The position numbers and the translations under genes were made by a program. 64,000 bases of DNA from Microbispora sp. H13382 (GTDB lineage: Bacteria; Actinomycetota; Actinomycetes; Streptosporangiales; Streptosporangiaceae): assembly GCF_014161445.1 (NCBI RefSeq), contig NZ_JABBXA010000014.1:62001-126000 (forward strand), written 5' to 3'. The first letter of the stretch is position 1, and every line of letters starts with the position of its first letter. Under the pieces are notes generated by a model, which saw nothing but the letters and a program-made list of their open reading frames with translations, made no database searches and was not told the origin of the DNA. Below are positions 52,919-62,026 of the stretch, piece after piece.

Positions 52919-53926
52919 GTGATTGTCCTCGACAGCAACCAACTGCGACACGTGTTGCCAGGGAAGCCCCTTTACGGATTGCTGTCGGCTGTCGCTAGGC
53001 GTGCCGGACACACGCTTGCGACGACAGACGTGGTGCTCGCGGAAGTCGTAAGGCAGCGAAGGGAAGATCTTGGCGCGGCGCTGAAAGCGTGGACCGAAGC
53101 GGGGTTCGAAGCGCGGAGGCTGATGATCACGGATAGGCACCAGATAGGGGGCCTTGCAGTGCATCCTCAACAACTGCACGGCCGCCGCCGACGGATCACG
53201 TATGAGCAGTCCGCGGAGCTAGAAACACGGCTCCGGGCCGCCTTCCTGGTGTTGAACACCCTTCCCGAGGATGCCTTGTTAGCGATCCTTATGGAAGCGC
53301 AGCATCTTCCTCCATGCGAGCATGGCAGGGGGGCACGCGACGCTACGATCTACCTCACCACCCTACGGGCCGCTGTAGCGCCGGAGATTTCGGCCTCGGG
53401 GGAAGCGTTGCCGCTCATGTTCGTATCCCAAGACGGAGACTTCTCCCGTTTCGATCTCCCCGAGGGCCGGGAGCTCGACGCACTGCGGGAGGTCAGGGTA
53501 CTTCATCAGAGGACGGTCGTCGCAACCCTCAACGCGCTTGGATTCCCCAAGTCCTCAGCTAAAGCGGACGATGTGGTAGCTCGCCCAGAGTTCCAGCAAG
53601 CCCTCATCGATGCGATCACAAATTCGCCGATCATGCCTCCCCGCCTGCTTCGACAGGCCCAGGAGGCCGCAGAGGTTCGCATCCGTCGGCTAGCTGGCGG
53701 ACCGGCTGAGTCTTGTACTGGCGACGGAGTCACAGTGACCAGCATGACTGGCGAATGGTCGATCAGGTTCGTTGAACAGGTGATGCCGCCGAGGCTAGAC
53801 GGGAGGCCGGGAGGATACCGAGGGTTCCCGATGAGGGCCGAAGGCACGGCGCTCCTCGTCGATGGCCCGCCGCACCCTCCGAGCGTAGAGCTGAACTCGC
53901 TTGTGCTGTCGTTCCCAGATCGGTAG
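52919..53926 (+). CDS. PIN-domain protein, DUF4935-like
   Basis: A 335-residue protein from GTG 52919. The N-terminal 190 residues follow the PIN fold with candidate acidic residues: Asp5 in IVLDSNQL, Glu in DVVLAEVVRQRRED, Asp in GARDATIYLTTLRAA, and Asp in LMFVSQDGDFSRF. This order and the charged QRRED helix match DUF4935. PIN proteins are Mg-dependent RNases. The C-terminal 140 residues are a separate beta-rich domain (GEWSIRFVEQVMPPR; SVELNSLVLSFPDR). No antitoxin is adjacent. It begins 170 bases right of the tRNA-Arg fragment, so it may belong to the integrated element. Confidence 0.75.
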   Translation: MIVLDSNQLRHVLPGKPLYGLLSAVARRAGHTLATTDVVLAEVVRQRREDLGAALKAWTEAGFEARRLMITDRHQIGGLAVHPQQLHGRRRRITYEQSAELETRLRAAFLVLNTLPEDALLAILMEAQHLPPCEHGRGARDATIYLTTLRAAVAPEISASGEALPLMFVSQDGDFSRFDLPEGRELDALREVRVLHQRTVVATLNALGFPKSSAKADDVVARPEFQQALIDAITNSPIMPPRLLRQAQEAAEVRIRRLAGGPAESCTGDGVTVTSMTGEWSIRFVEQVMPPRLDGRPGGYRGFPMRAEGTALLVDGPPHPPSVELNSLVLSFPDR

Positions 53927-53933
53927 GGAAAGA

Positions 53934-54047
53934 ATGGCCGAGCGGGGCATGTTCGCCACTGCCGCGTTAGTGCCGTTGCTGGCCGAGCGGCAGATCACCC
54001 TGTCACGCGAGCAGGTCTACCGACTGGTGACGGGCACCTCGGAATAG
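53934..54047 (+). pseudogene. Truncated HTH regulator remnant
   Basis: A 37-codon open frame. MFATAALVPLLAERQITLSR, EQVYRLVTGTS is the N-terminal HTH_3-like segment of small actinobacterial XRE regulators, which normally continue for another 40 residues or more. It stops immediately before the IS701 remnant, so the insertion probably removed its end. Confidence 0.6.
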
Positions 54048-54144
54048 CGCATCTGGGGGCTTGCGGCAAGACCCAGGTTGTGCCGCAGAAGCGCTGGCTG
54101 GGATCCCTGCAGCCGGTTCGGCGACATCCCCTCCTCGGCTTCAA

Positions 54145-54987
54145 GGGAACTGGGCCTTCGCGACGAAACCGCAGCTCGCCCAGCGGATCGCGGCCCGCGC
54201 CGTGGCGGCGGGCGTTCCCATCGCGTGGGCGGCGGGCGATGAGGTGTACGGCCGCGATCCCAAGCTGCGGGCCTTCCTGGAACAGCAGCAGATCGGGTAC
54301 GTGCTGGCGGTCGGAGTGGACTTCCCCGTCGCCACAGCCGCCGGCCCGCACCGCGCCGGCCATCTGGCCGCGCTCGTGTCCGCCGGCTCCTGGGAGCGGC
54401 GCTCGTGCGGCGCGGGGTCCAAGGGGCCGCGCGTTTATGACTGGGCGATGGTGGCCACGACCAGCGCACGGCATGTGCTGCTGATCCGGCGTTCGGTCAG
54501 CGACCCCTCCGAGTTGGCGTTCTTCTACAGTCACGTGCCCGAGGGCCGCGCGTTGATGCTGTCCGTCCTGGTGAAGATCGCGGGCGTCAGATGGGCTGTC
54601 GAGGAGGACTTTCAGCAGTCCAAGGGCCAGGTTGGGCTCGATCACGCCCAAGTCCGCCGGTATCGGTCCTGGCGGCGGCACGTCATCTTGGCGATGGCCG
54701 CGCTCGCAGTCCTGGCCGTCGTCGCCGCGGTTGAGCGAGGTCGTCATCCCGTTCCCGTCGTGCCGTGTACCAGCACCGACGCCCCGCCCGGCGACTACGG
54801 GCTCATCGCGCTGACCGTGCCCGAGGTCCGTCGCCTGCTCACCGTATTCACACAGCTCACAGCCGTAGTGACACCACGGATCGCTGCCCTGCGGCGGCAA
54901 TTCGAGTTGCAGTGGAGCATCTGGCGACGCCGCCATCAGGCCCGTGCCCGGTGGCACCACTACCGCAGGCGCCTTGCGCTCACATAG
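54145..54987 (+). pseudogene. IS701-family transposase, 5'-truncated
   Basis: About 280 codons of the C-terminal part of a DDE_5 (IS701) transposase. Recognisable features are FATKPQLAQRIAARAVAAGV, AAGDEVYGRDPKLRAFLEQQ (catalytic Asp/Glu region), RWAVEEDFQQSKGQVGLDHA with the conserved Glu, and YRSWRRHVILAMAALAVL. The first 120 or so residues, including the first catalytic Asp, are missing; in-frame codons from 54061 onward show no family match. No inverted repeats are recognised. Confidence 0.8.
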
Positions 54988-55218
54988 CCCGAGATCACAG
55001 AGTTACACGACGCACGTCGATCGGGGGCCAGATCACAAAGTACTGCTGTCGTACTAGCCGCTGATGAAGCGTTCGGTGGTGGCGTGGCGATCCCCCTCGC
55101 CCCATCCGGCGATGTCGTAGCCCTCGCGTGTAACAGTCGACCGGCATTGAAGTATAAGGTGATCCCCAAAATCATGCTTCGCCCTTCGTCGTGACCATGA
55201 GAGGAAAGAGGAAACCCA

Positions 55219-55719
55219 ATGGGTTGGTTTAGCGATTGGTTCTCAGGTCGCCCTGTGCCAGGGTCGCGACGGTCTGCCTCGGCTCCGCGTACACGTATAC
55301 ACATGAAGATCGACCCAAACGCGCAGCCAACGCGCGAGGAAGAGCAGATGCTGGCTCGCGTCGAGGCTAGCAATCAGCGCCACCGAGCCGCTGATGCCGC
55401 ATCTCTCGTAGACGGGCGCCACTACACCGAGTGGGTTCCTCTCCTCGATCAGTACCGGACGCAGAAACGCGATGATGACGCACTAGCCCTGCTCGCACGG
55501 ATCTTCCCCGCGGTTGAGGCGCAGGCCCGGATACTCGGAGGGTCCCCTGCGCCTGGATACTACGAGCGCGCGGCGATCATTCACCGCCGGAAGAAGGACT
55601 ACGCAGCCGAAGTGGCGATCCTTGAGCGATACGTCACACTTTGCCCGCCTGGCTTTGTTCATGAAGGGTTTGCTACTCGTTTGGACAAGGCCCGCAAGCT
55701 ACTCTCGGGCCAGAGGTGA
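55219..55719 (+). CDS. Helical (TPR-like) protein of unknown role
   Basis: A 166-residue protein with a strong ribosome site (AGAGGAAAGAGGAA) before the ATG. After a short aromatic N-terminus (MGWFSDWFSGRP) the chain is helical with paired helices suggestive of two TPR units (WVPLLDQYRTQKRDDDALAL; YYERAAIIHRRKKDYAAEVA). No catalytic motif. TPR-like proteins of this size usually mediate protein contacts. Base composition is lower in GC than the core genome. Confidence 0.65.
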   Translation: MGWFSDWFSGRPVPGSRRSASAPRTRIHMKIDPNAQPTREEEQMLARVEASNQRHRAADAASLVDGRHYTEWVPLLDQYRTQKRDDDALALLARIFPAVEAQARILGGSPAPGYYERAAIIHRRKKDYAAEVAILERYVTLCPPGFVHEGFATRLDKARKLLSGQR

Positions 55720-56081
55720 GGTGATCAGACTGTATTAAGCTGGACGGCCAGTCTCGCCTAACCAGCTTGGTGCGGCGCTCGTTCCAGTGAAGCAATTGGT
55801 CAAATGCTTCTTATCGCGCCGATAGTGCTGGCCTGACCATGAGGTAGCCCGGACGGTCGTGCGCCGTTCGGGTATCGCGTTCTGCTGTGAGTTTGACATC
55901 GCATAATCGATGTCTCTGTTTGGGAACGCATCTGCCCCGACGTAACTATTCGGAGATGGTGTGGAGTCGTCAGAGTGGTATAGCGGTTGAGCTTGGATGG
56001 TCTAGAGATCCCCCACGGGTTCACCGAATACTTACGCCCCGACAGCCGTCTGCGCTGCTCGTCCGTGACAAAGTGATCACC
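55720..56081. other. Gap with no supported gene
   Basis: About 360 bases between the TPR-like gene and the candidate nuclease gene. The frame of the downstream gene is open back to 55887 but without a ribosome site or a protein-like sequence. Confidence 0.45.
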
Positions 56082-57572
56082 ATGAAGAGCTCGATGGGGC
56101 CTCCACAAGGTAGCCATGACGGTGTGCTGAAGTACGACGATGCCTTCGATGTTCCGATCTTGGTGCGCTCGGCGCCGGCCCGGCGACCGTTCCCGCAGTG
56201 GCGGAGGGCGAGTACGCCCTGGCCGACGCCGGGTGCGGTGCCTCCACCAGGTTGGTATCTGGTGACCGCCTTGTGGAGAGAGATCATCAAGCACAGTACC
56301 GAGGTTGGTCGGGACATCGTTCCCTGGCTCAGAGAGGTGCCGCAGCTGGCCGGGCAGGAATTACTCGCCCGGATCTCCCCGTTACAAGCTTACCTATCAC
56401 TGACCGACGCAGGGCAGGTTCCGTTTCCTGGCAACACAGGTCGCAGGCTGAAGACCAGCGTCGTCTACGATCACGGCACCGAGCGCAGCGCCAAGAGCGC
56501 TTTCGGTTATCGGATCGGAATGACCATGGCGCAATGGGCATGCTGCGGACTGATGGGATTGGGCGAGACCACACACATCGAGTCGGCTCAGGACCCGGCG
56601 TTCACCGCGCTCGCCAACACAGCCGGGCCGTGTCCGGATTTGTGCGGCCGACATCCGACCGACTATCGGCCGTGGTGGCTAGTGGAAGCCAAAGCCGGAT
56701 ACAAGCTCGGCCTTGACGCTTTGGCCAAGGGGCAGCAACAACTACACCATGGCAGCAAGCTAATGTCCCAGGAACACCGGTTGATGCTGTGTGGCACCTC
56801 GCTGCACGAGCACGTCTTCATGACAATGGATGACCTGACTAGCGGGGCAGCCGATCTGTTAGATACTGGGGTCAGGCCAGATTCGGAGGACAACCTTAGC
56901 GAGGACACTGACGCGCTGCTGCGCGTAACGCAGACTCAGCTGCTGACCTATCTCCACCTGCGTTATGGCAGTAGCAGCTTGCGGTTGATTCCGCTCAGTT
57001 CGCAACGGACTGCGCGGCCACGTACCCGTCCCGGCGCGCTAACCCCTCTGGAAGACGACCCTGCCACGGCCGAGGCACGTCAGCGGCTGCGAGCGCATCC
57101 CCCTGCCAACAACCGGGAGCTGCGGCAGCGCACTGAGGTCACGGACTTCGTGGCCAGCGCTGTCGGCGCGACTGGGGTACACGTGGGGATGTCGCGACGG
57201 CTGTTCGCCGCATGCCAGCGATTATTCGAAGAACGTATCCGAATAATCGACGAATTCCCTGACGTCTTCAGCCGTCGAGGCAAGCCGAGCGTTCCTGAAG
57301 AATGGTTGGCACCTGACGACGAAGAATGGGTGCGGATTGAGCGTGAACAACGGATCCGTCACCGCGAGCGCGAATACGAGAATCGTGAGCACATCCGAGT
57401 AACGGTCAGGGATGCCTACCACCAAGCTGACCAGCTTGAGTGGCCAGAGCTTTTCGGAGGCGTCGAACCAGCCCTCGACCTCGGCGCTGAGCTGTTGGAA
57501 GGGGCAACAGCCGAAACGTACATCGGCATCCGGCCAGATGACCCCTTGCTGACCTCGTTAAGGTCCAGGTAA
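56082..57572 (+). CDS. Candidate PD-(D/E)XK nuclease, unknown family
   Basis: A 496-residue protein from ATG 56082. The central region has a motif like the restriction-endonuclease core: Asp194 in HPTDYRPWW, then Glu202-x-Lys204 in WWLVEAKAGYKLGLDA, and a Gln pair in GQQQLHHGSKL, an order seen in PD-(D/E)XK nucleases with a C-terminal helix Gln. The N-terminal 110 residues are Pro/Trp-rich and the C-terminal 150 residues are charged helices (FEERIRIIDEFPDVFSRRGK; REREYENREHIRVTVRDAYH). No family is recognised, and activity rests on the motif alone. It is convergent with a coiled-coil gene that may be its partner. Confidence 0.6.
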   Translation: MKSSMGPPQGSHDGVLKYDDAFDVPILVRSAPARRPFPQWRRASTPWPTPGAVPPPGWYLVTALWREIIKHSTEVGRDIVPWLREVPQLAGQELLARISPLQAYLSLTDAGQVPFPGNTGRRLKTSVVYDHGTERSAKSAFGYRIGMTMAQWACCGLMGLGETTHIESAQDPAFTALANTAGPCPDLCGRHPTDYRPWWLVEAKAGYKLGLDALAKGQQQLHHGSKLMSQEHRLMLCGTSLHEHVFMTMDDLTSGAADLLDTGVRPDSEDNLSEDTDALLRVTQTQLLTYLHLRYGSSSLRLIPLSSQRTARPRTRPGALTPLEDDPATAEARQRLRAHPPANNRELRQRTEVTDFVASAVGATGVHVGMSRRLFAACQRLFEERIRIIDEFPDVFSRRGKPSVPEEWLAPDDEEWVRIEREQRIRHREREYENREHIRVTVRDAYHQADQLEWPELFGGVEPALDLGAELLEGATAETYIGIRPDDPLLTSLRSR

Positions 57573-57837
57573 TTGCGACTTCATTGCCCAGCGAGAGACA
57601 GGCTGGTCACGTGTTGCGAGGAACTGGAGACGGGTCTTGCGCGGCTCGCGGCCACGCCTCCCGCTTAAGGACGCCCTTCACTGTGCGGTGCAGTGGCGGG
57701 CCGGGACCGGCCGGAAGAGGCCGCACGCCCGCGCGGCCCCGAATCTGTCCAATCATCAACGGGTCTGTCCCGTCTAGCAAGGTCTGCGGTTCATCACGCT
57801 TCTTGTGCGATAGTAAGGGGAGACGAGAGGACTTGTA

Positions 57838-58569
57838 TTATAAGCTGAGCGTGCGACCCACGTCGATGGCGTCATGAATGCTCTTGGCTAGGGTTCTCTC
57901 GACAGATTCTGCTTGCAAGGCGAGTTGCTGCATCCCTTCGGCGTCGTCTGTGTGTGCTAGTAGAGCAAGGTATCTGTCGTTGTTGTTCAGGGCTTCCCTG
58001 GCTCGTAGGGCAGCATCGGCCGCTTGCACATTGTGGGCATAGCGTTCAAGAGTAGCCACTCGCTCAGTTACCGCAGCAACAGATCGTTCGAGTGCTTGTT
58101 GCTGTGGTCGGAGGACGGCCTGTAGCTCAGCGGTCATCACCACCCCTTGGCGGATCTGACGCTGTTCGTTCTCGAGTCTGCTGTGAAGATCGACCAGCCT
58201 GGCGATTTCCCAGATCTGTTGTGGGAGGATAAGGTCGTTTGCGATAGGGTCCAGCATGTGGAGGCGTCGTACCTGCGACTCGTACACGATGCTGGCCGCC
58301 TTTAGAGCCCGGTGGAGAAGACGGCGGGATGGAGCGGTGAGTTCACTCCCAACAACAAAGTGATTACGTAGCGGGCCAAGGCTTCGATCTAGTCTATTTC
58401 CAACAAAGGTCAGATCCGTACAGGCGTCGATGATCTGATTGTGCTGTACTTCCGTGAGTGCGGGATCGATTATGAGCTGTAGTCGGCGCACGATGTACCC
58501 CCTCACCCTGGCGCGGGCGCGAGCATCGGCATCGATAGCCCTGGGCTGCTGCCTCCTGGCCACATTCAC
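57838..58569 (-). CDS. Coiled-coil protein of unknown role
   Basis: A 243-residue, almost wholly helical protein. Basic N-terminus (MNVARRQQPRAIDADARARA), a middle part with LTAPSRRLLHRALKAASIVY, and a long heptad-like stretch (LRPQQQALERSVAAVTERVA). No membrane segment, metal motif or enzyme signature. It is convergent with the candidate nuclease gene, 265 bases apart. Such helical proteins can act as structural partners, but nothing here proves a link. Confidence 0.65.
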   Translation of the reverse strand: MNVARRQQPRAIDADARARARVRGYIVRRLQLIIDPALTEVQHNQIIDACTDLTFVGNRLDRSLGPLRNHFVVGSELTAPSRRLLHRALKAASIVYESQVRRLHMLDPIANDLILPQQIWEIARLVDLHSRLENEQRQIRQGVVMTAELQAVLRPQQQALERSVAAVTERVATLERYAHNVQAADAALRAREALNNNDRYLALLAHTDDAEGMQQLALQAESVERTLAKSIHDAIDVGRTLSL

Positions 58570-58974
58570 CCCTCTTATTGAATAGTTACGCGGTGGCGAA
58601 ATAATGAGGAGATGACGGTATCAGAGGACCGACGGTCATGTTAAGTGATGGCCATTTGAATCGGCTCGTCAGGCCACTCAGGCAGTGCATCGAGGTCCAT
58701 TTCAAGTTCCGCTGCACACTTGGCGATGTTCGTACAACCGACCTCTGATCGGGGATGGTGTGGGCCACCGACATGCCATAAGTGATCATGAGGCCCAACA
58801 CGATGAGGGCCGCCGACGGGCGCGTCGAGAGCCGCGCCCGTTTCGCTGCGATAGCCGATCCATAGTGTGGTCGACGCGGTCGTGTCGGACCCGGGTGTGG
58901 GTGTCGCCGTCGCGGCTGCCGCTCGAAGCACCTACGGGGTGAGAAATACCAGGGTGCCTATCATGGCGATCCGA
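58570..58974. other. Gap with no supported gene
   Basis: About 400 bases between the coiled-coil gene and the IS481 remnant. A minus-strand frame (58641-58931) is open but its N-terminal half has no protein character and there is no ribosome site. Confidence 0.4.
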
Positions 58975-59273
58975 CCACCCCCGCACCACCGCCCCCACAG
59001 TTCGTTGCCGCACCGTGCCACCCCCGCTGCGGCCTACAACAACCGGCCCAAGGCGTAACCAACCCCGTCGTCATCCTGCGGATCAGCGGCTGGCTCTTTC
59101 GCATCGGCATCGGACGAACTCACGCCCGAACCCACGTCATCTTGCTCGTCAACGATCTCCACGTCCCGCTGGTCGCCGCCACCGCCGGACAACTCCTCCG
59201 CGAGCTGACCATCGACCCCCCCACGGAGTCGCCGTGGTGCCCGGCTCTGCGGTGTCAGGTTACGGCGGCGTGA
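58975..59273 (+). pseudogene. IS481-type integrase, C-terminal remnant
   Basis: Two out-of-frame pieces of an rve-type transposase end. The first, ending at 59058, has HHRPHSSLPHRATPAAAYNN, the typical finish of the integrase core. The second, about 59059-59273 in another frame, reads ISGWLFRIGIGRTHARTHVI, LLVNDLHVPLV, GQLLRELTIDP, the usual C-terminal beta domain of IS481/IS3-like integrases. The stop between them and the absence of the catalytic core show it is dead. It overlaps the end of the next gene on the other strand. Confidence 0.75.
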
Positions 59274-59622
59274 CGGTTTCAGATTCATCGAGTGATTGAG
59301 CGCGTCTGTCGAGGTTCTGGACCCACTTGACCGCGACCGCTGCGACCTGGATCAGCTCAGCGCGCAGGCGGTTGGGGTCGTCCTCGGCGAACGCTTCGAG
59401 GACCTCCTCGTACAGGATGTGTCGCCAGGTCAGTAGGCCTTCGGTCGCGGCGTCGGTTACGGCCTGTTTGGCGAGGTCGGCCTCGGGCGCGTACGCGGGC
59501 CCGGTGCCGTCGGGGTGTTCCTGCAGGCCCCACATCGCGTCCTGGGCGGCTCGTTCCGCTGCCACGTCGCTCAGGACTCGTTGTAGCGACCCGGGCGCGC
59601 CGTAGTCGCCGGGCTGCATCAT
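59260..59622 (-). CDS. MazG-like NTP-pyrophosphohydrolase-fold protein
   Basis: A 120-residue helical protein from ATG 59622 (AGAAGGGA upstream). The sequence WRHILYEEVLEAFAEDDPNR, LRAELIQVAAVAVKWVQNLD has the helix pair of all-alpha NTP-PPases: an ExxEE-like run (Glu-Glu-Val-Leu-Glu) and a second helix with Glu-Leu-Ile-Gln where active enzymes have ExxD. The last ligand is therefore changed and activity is uncertain. The N-terminal part is VLSDVAAERAAQDAMWGLQE, as in phage-encoded relatives. Confidence 0.6.
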   Translation of the reverse strand: MMQPGDYGAPGSLQRVLSDVAAERAAQDAMWGLQEHPDGTGPAYAPEADLAKQAVTDAATEGLLTWRHILYEEVLEAFAEDDPNRLRAELIQVAAVAVKWVQNLDRRAQSLDESETVTPP

Positions 59623-59736
59623 CGTGTCGGTGTCCCTTCTGTAGAGGCGATCCGGGTGTCGAGCCACGGAGTTGACTGACTGACGGGGTCGAGCAGTTGG
59701 ATGAGAGGCGCGAGGACGGGGCAGTGAAAACCGCTT

Positions 59737-60297
59737 TTAGCTGGATGAAGAGTCGAAGCCTTCGCGTATGGCGTGCAGTGCTTCGTAAAGATCGTCCCAG
59801 GGGAAGGAGGCCGCTCCTGATGCGCCTGAGTTGGGGGCGGGGAGACGGTCCCAATCGAGGATCACCCGTACGCCCCACTCTTTGAGCCGGGCCACGCTGC
59901 TGGGGAAGGCGGGGTGCCTCGCGAGCGCGTGGTTGGGCCAGGGGACGGCGACGATCGGCAGGCCGAGACCGATGGCTTCGTTCAGCAGGCCCAGTGCCAA
60001 GGTGTCGCTGATGCCCTGGGCCCACTTGTTGGTCGTGTTGAAGGTCGCCGGAACGACCGCCATGGCGTCGGCCGCCGGCAGGACGTCCGGTTCCTCGGGC
60101 CGCTTGTAGTCGTGCCGTACGGGATAGCCAGTGAGCATGCTGAGCCGATCGGCGTCGATGAACTTCGTTGCAGACGGCGTTGCGATGACGCAGACCGTCC
60201 AACCGTCCGCCTGTAGGCGCTCGACGAAGGCGGGAAGGTCACCCGCCGGCCGACCTCCGCACGCGATCACGTACAGAACCGGCTTGCCTTCTGCCAT
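59737..60297 (-). CDS. HFCD-family flavoprotein
   Basis: A 186-residue Rossmann-like flavoprotein of the phosphopantothenoylcysteine/peptidyl-cysteine decarboxylase family. Visible features: N-terminal VLYVIACGGRPAGDLPAFVE, substrate-loop His in YPVRHDYKRP, and the FMN-binding segment VVPATFNTTNKWAQGISDTL (PASANT-type motif), then PIVAVPWPNHALARHPAF. A CoaC/Dfp role is unlikely, since the CoaB half is missing and the length matches small stand-alone members. It is divergent from an XRE regulator 110 bases away, an arrangement common in Streptomyces-type genomes. Substrate unknown. Confidence 0.82.
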   Translation of the reverse strand: MAEGKPVLYVIACGGRPAGDLPAFVERLQADGWTVCVIATPSATKFIDADRLSMLTGYPVRHDYKRPEEPDVLPAADAMAVVPATFNTTNKWAQGISDTLALGLLNEAIGLGLPIVAVPWPNHALARHPAFPSSVARLKEWGVRVILDWDRLPAPNSGASGAASFPWDDLYEALHAIREGFDSSSS

Positions 60298-60408
60298 CTC
60301 CCGCCGTTCCCCATTCCTCTGCGATCACCATCGGTTACTATCCGCTGACCCACGGACACGGTTACCGTGGTCGAGGCGAACACTACGTCCCCAACGTGAG
60401 GTCGTACC

Positions 60409-61659
60409 ATGGCGACTGAGCACGTGGAAAGTGGAGAGCTGGACCAGCGCATCGGCATGCGCGTCCGAGCGCTTCGGTTGCGTCGAGGCCTCGGACTGCG
60501 CGCCTGCGCAGAGTTGTGCGGACGAACCGAGGAGTGGCTCCGCCAGGTCGAGCGCGGCGAGCAGCGCTTGGACAAGCTCTCCACGCTCGTCGCTCTGGCG
60601 AACGTGCTCGGTGTACGCGATCTCGGTCTCATTGTCGAAGACCGGCTTCAGGGCATGACGTGCGCCGTCACCGAGGGCGGCAGGATCCGGCACGAGGCCG
60701 TTCCCGCCATTCGCCAGGTGCTGTCCACGCCGATCTATCCGCCGCAGCCCGTGGACGACCTGCTCGCCGAGAGCGAGAAGCTGCGGAGTCGGCTGACCGT
60801 CGCCTGGTGGGCCTGGCACGGGTCGGCGCGGCCGTACACCGCTCTGGGCGCGGTGGCGCCCGGCCTGCTACAAGACGCACTGAACCTGCACCGAGCGGCC
60901 GCGCCCAACATGCGGCGCAGCACGTGGGCGCTTCTCGCCGAGACCTTCCAGCTCGCGCAGCGTTTCCTCTACTGCGTCGGGGAGGCCGAGCTGGCGGCCC
61001 GCGCAGCCGACCGTGCGATGGTCGCCGCCGAGGAGACCGACGATCCGCAACTGATCGCGATCTCCGCCTGGACCTCCACGATGGCCGCACTCGGGCGCGG
61101 ACAGACTGACGAGGCCTTCGAAGTGGCGTCGACCGCGGCGACTTACCTGGAACCGAGGTCGAGCTCCTCGCAGGCCGTGCTGTCGGCGTGGGGTTCCTTG
61201 CACCTGTTCGCCGCCATCGCCTGCGCGAAGAACCACCGCGGCGCCGACGCCTGGCGGCACTGGGACCTCGCTCACAGGGCCGCCTCCGCTCTCGGCCCTG
61301 CTCACCACAACCCTCTGACGATGTTCGGCCAGGCCAACGTCGCCATCTACGGCGTCGCGATAGAGGTGGAGACAGGGCGGTCCAGCGCGGCGATCGACCG
61401 GGCCAAGGCCATCACCGTCTCCGCCATCCCCTCGACGAATCGGCGGGCCCAGCACCTGCTGGACCTGGCGCGAGGGCACATGCGGCAGCGGGATTTCGAC
61501 GCAGCCCTCACCTGCCTCCGGATGTCGGAGACACAGTCGACGGAGACCGTCGTCTTCAATCCGCTCGCACGGCAGACCATCGGCGAGATGATCGAGGCGA
61601 GGCGCCGTCCTCCGGCTCTGTTGCTGGACCTCGCGACAAGAGCCCGCGTCATCGCCTGA
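60409..61659 (+). CDS. XRE-family regulator with TPR-like C-terminal domain
   Basis: A 416-residue regulator. The HTH spans about 12-75 (RIGMRVRALRLRRGLGLRAC; AELCGRTEEWLRQVERGEQR; LDKLSTLVALANVLGVRDLG). The remaining 330 residues are helical repeats (WALLAETFQLAQRFLYCVGE; AELAARAADRAMVAAEETDD; LSAWGSLHLFAAIACAKNHR), the plan of many actinobacterial XRE regulators that sense an unknown ligand or peptide. Divergent from the HFCD flavoprotein gene and head of a run of co-directional genes to the window end, which it may control. Confidence 0.87.
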   Translation: MATEHVESGELDQRIGMRVRALRLRRGLGLRACAELCGRTEEWLRQVERGEQRLDKLSTLVALANVLGVRDLGLIVEDRLQGMTCAVTEGGRIRHEAVPAIRQVLSTPIYPPQPVDDLLAESEKLRSRLTVAWWAWHGSARPYTALGAVAPGLLQDALNLHRAAAPNMRRSTWALLAETFQLAQRFLYCVGEAELAARAADRAMVAAEETDDPQLIAISAWTSTMAALGRGQTDEAFEVASTAATYLEPRSSSSQAVLSAWGSLHLFAAIACAKNHRGADAWRHWDLAHRAASALGPAHHNPLTMFGQANVAIYGVAIEVETGRSSAAIDRAKAITVSAIPSTNRRAQHLLDLARGHMRQRDFDAALTCLRMSETQSTETVVFNPLARQTIGEMIEARRRPPALLLDLATRARVIA

Positions 61660-61717
61660 ATGCCACCCCCAACCGCTGGTTGGGTTTGCCCACGTGAGCC
61701 GGCCGTACGGTCGCGTC

Positions 61718-62011
61718 ATGAGTACGCAGCTTGCCGATCTGGCGGTGGTCCGCGACGCGCTCCAGTCGCTCGCCACCGCACTCGAAGTCCGGGGCTTCGC
61801 CGCGCGGCTCCGTAGCGGTGAGGGGTCCTCGCTCCACCTCTTCGTGATGAACCCTGAGGCTCCCGTCCTCACGGAACACATCATGATCGTGCCGGATGCG
61901 GAGGGGGAGTGGAGCTTCTGGTTCCCCTGGCCCGAACGGATCGCCCTCGTCACGAACGTCACCGAGGCCGCCGACCGCATCGAGCGTGTGCTGGCCGAGG
62001 TCGACCGTTAG
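61718..62011 (+). CDS. Small protein of unknown function
   Basis: A 97-residue protein from ATG 61718. The pattern helix (AVVRDALQSLATALEVRGFA)-strand-strand (SLHLFVMNPEA)-Trp-rich strand (GEWSFWFPWPERIALV)-helix suggests a small alpha/beta domain. No catalytic residues. Such proteins often occur beside XRE regulators of this type; the role is not known. Confidence 0.65.
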   Translation: MSTQLADLAVVRDALQSLATALEVRGFAARLRSGEGSSLHLFVMNPEAPVLTEHIMIVPDAEGEWSFWFPWPERIALVTNVTEAADRIERVLAEVDR

Positions 62012-62026
62012 CCGGAGCACACCCGT

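Noticed and set aside
58641-58931. Minus-strand frame of 96 codons between the coiled-coil gene and the IS481 remnant
   Set aside because: Only the last 35 residues look protein-like and no start signal is present; too weak to list.
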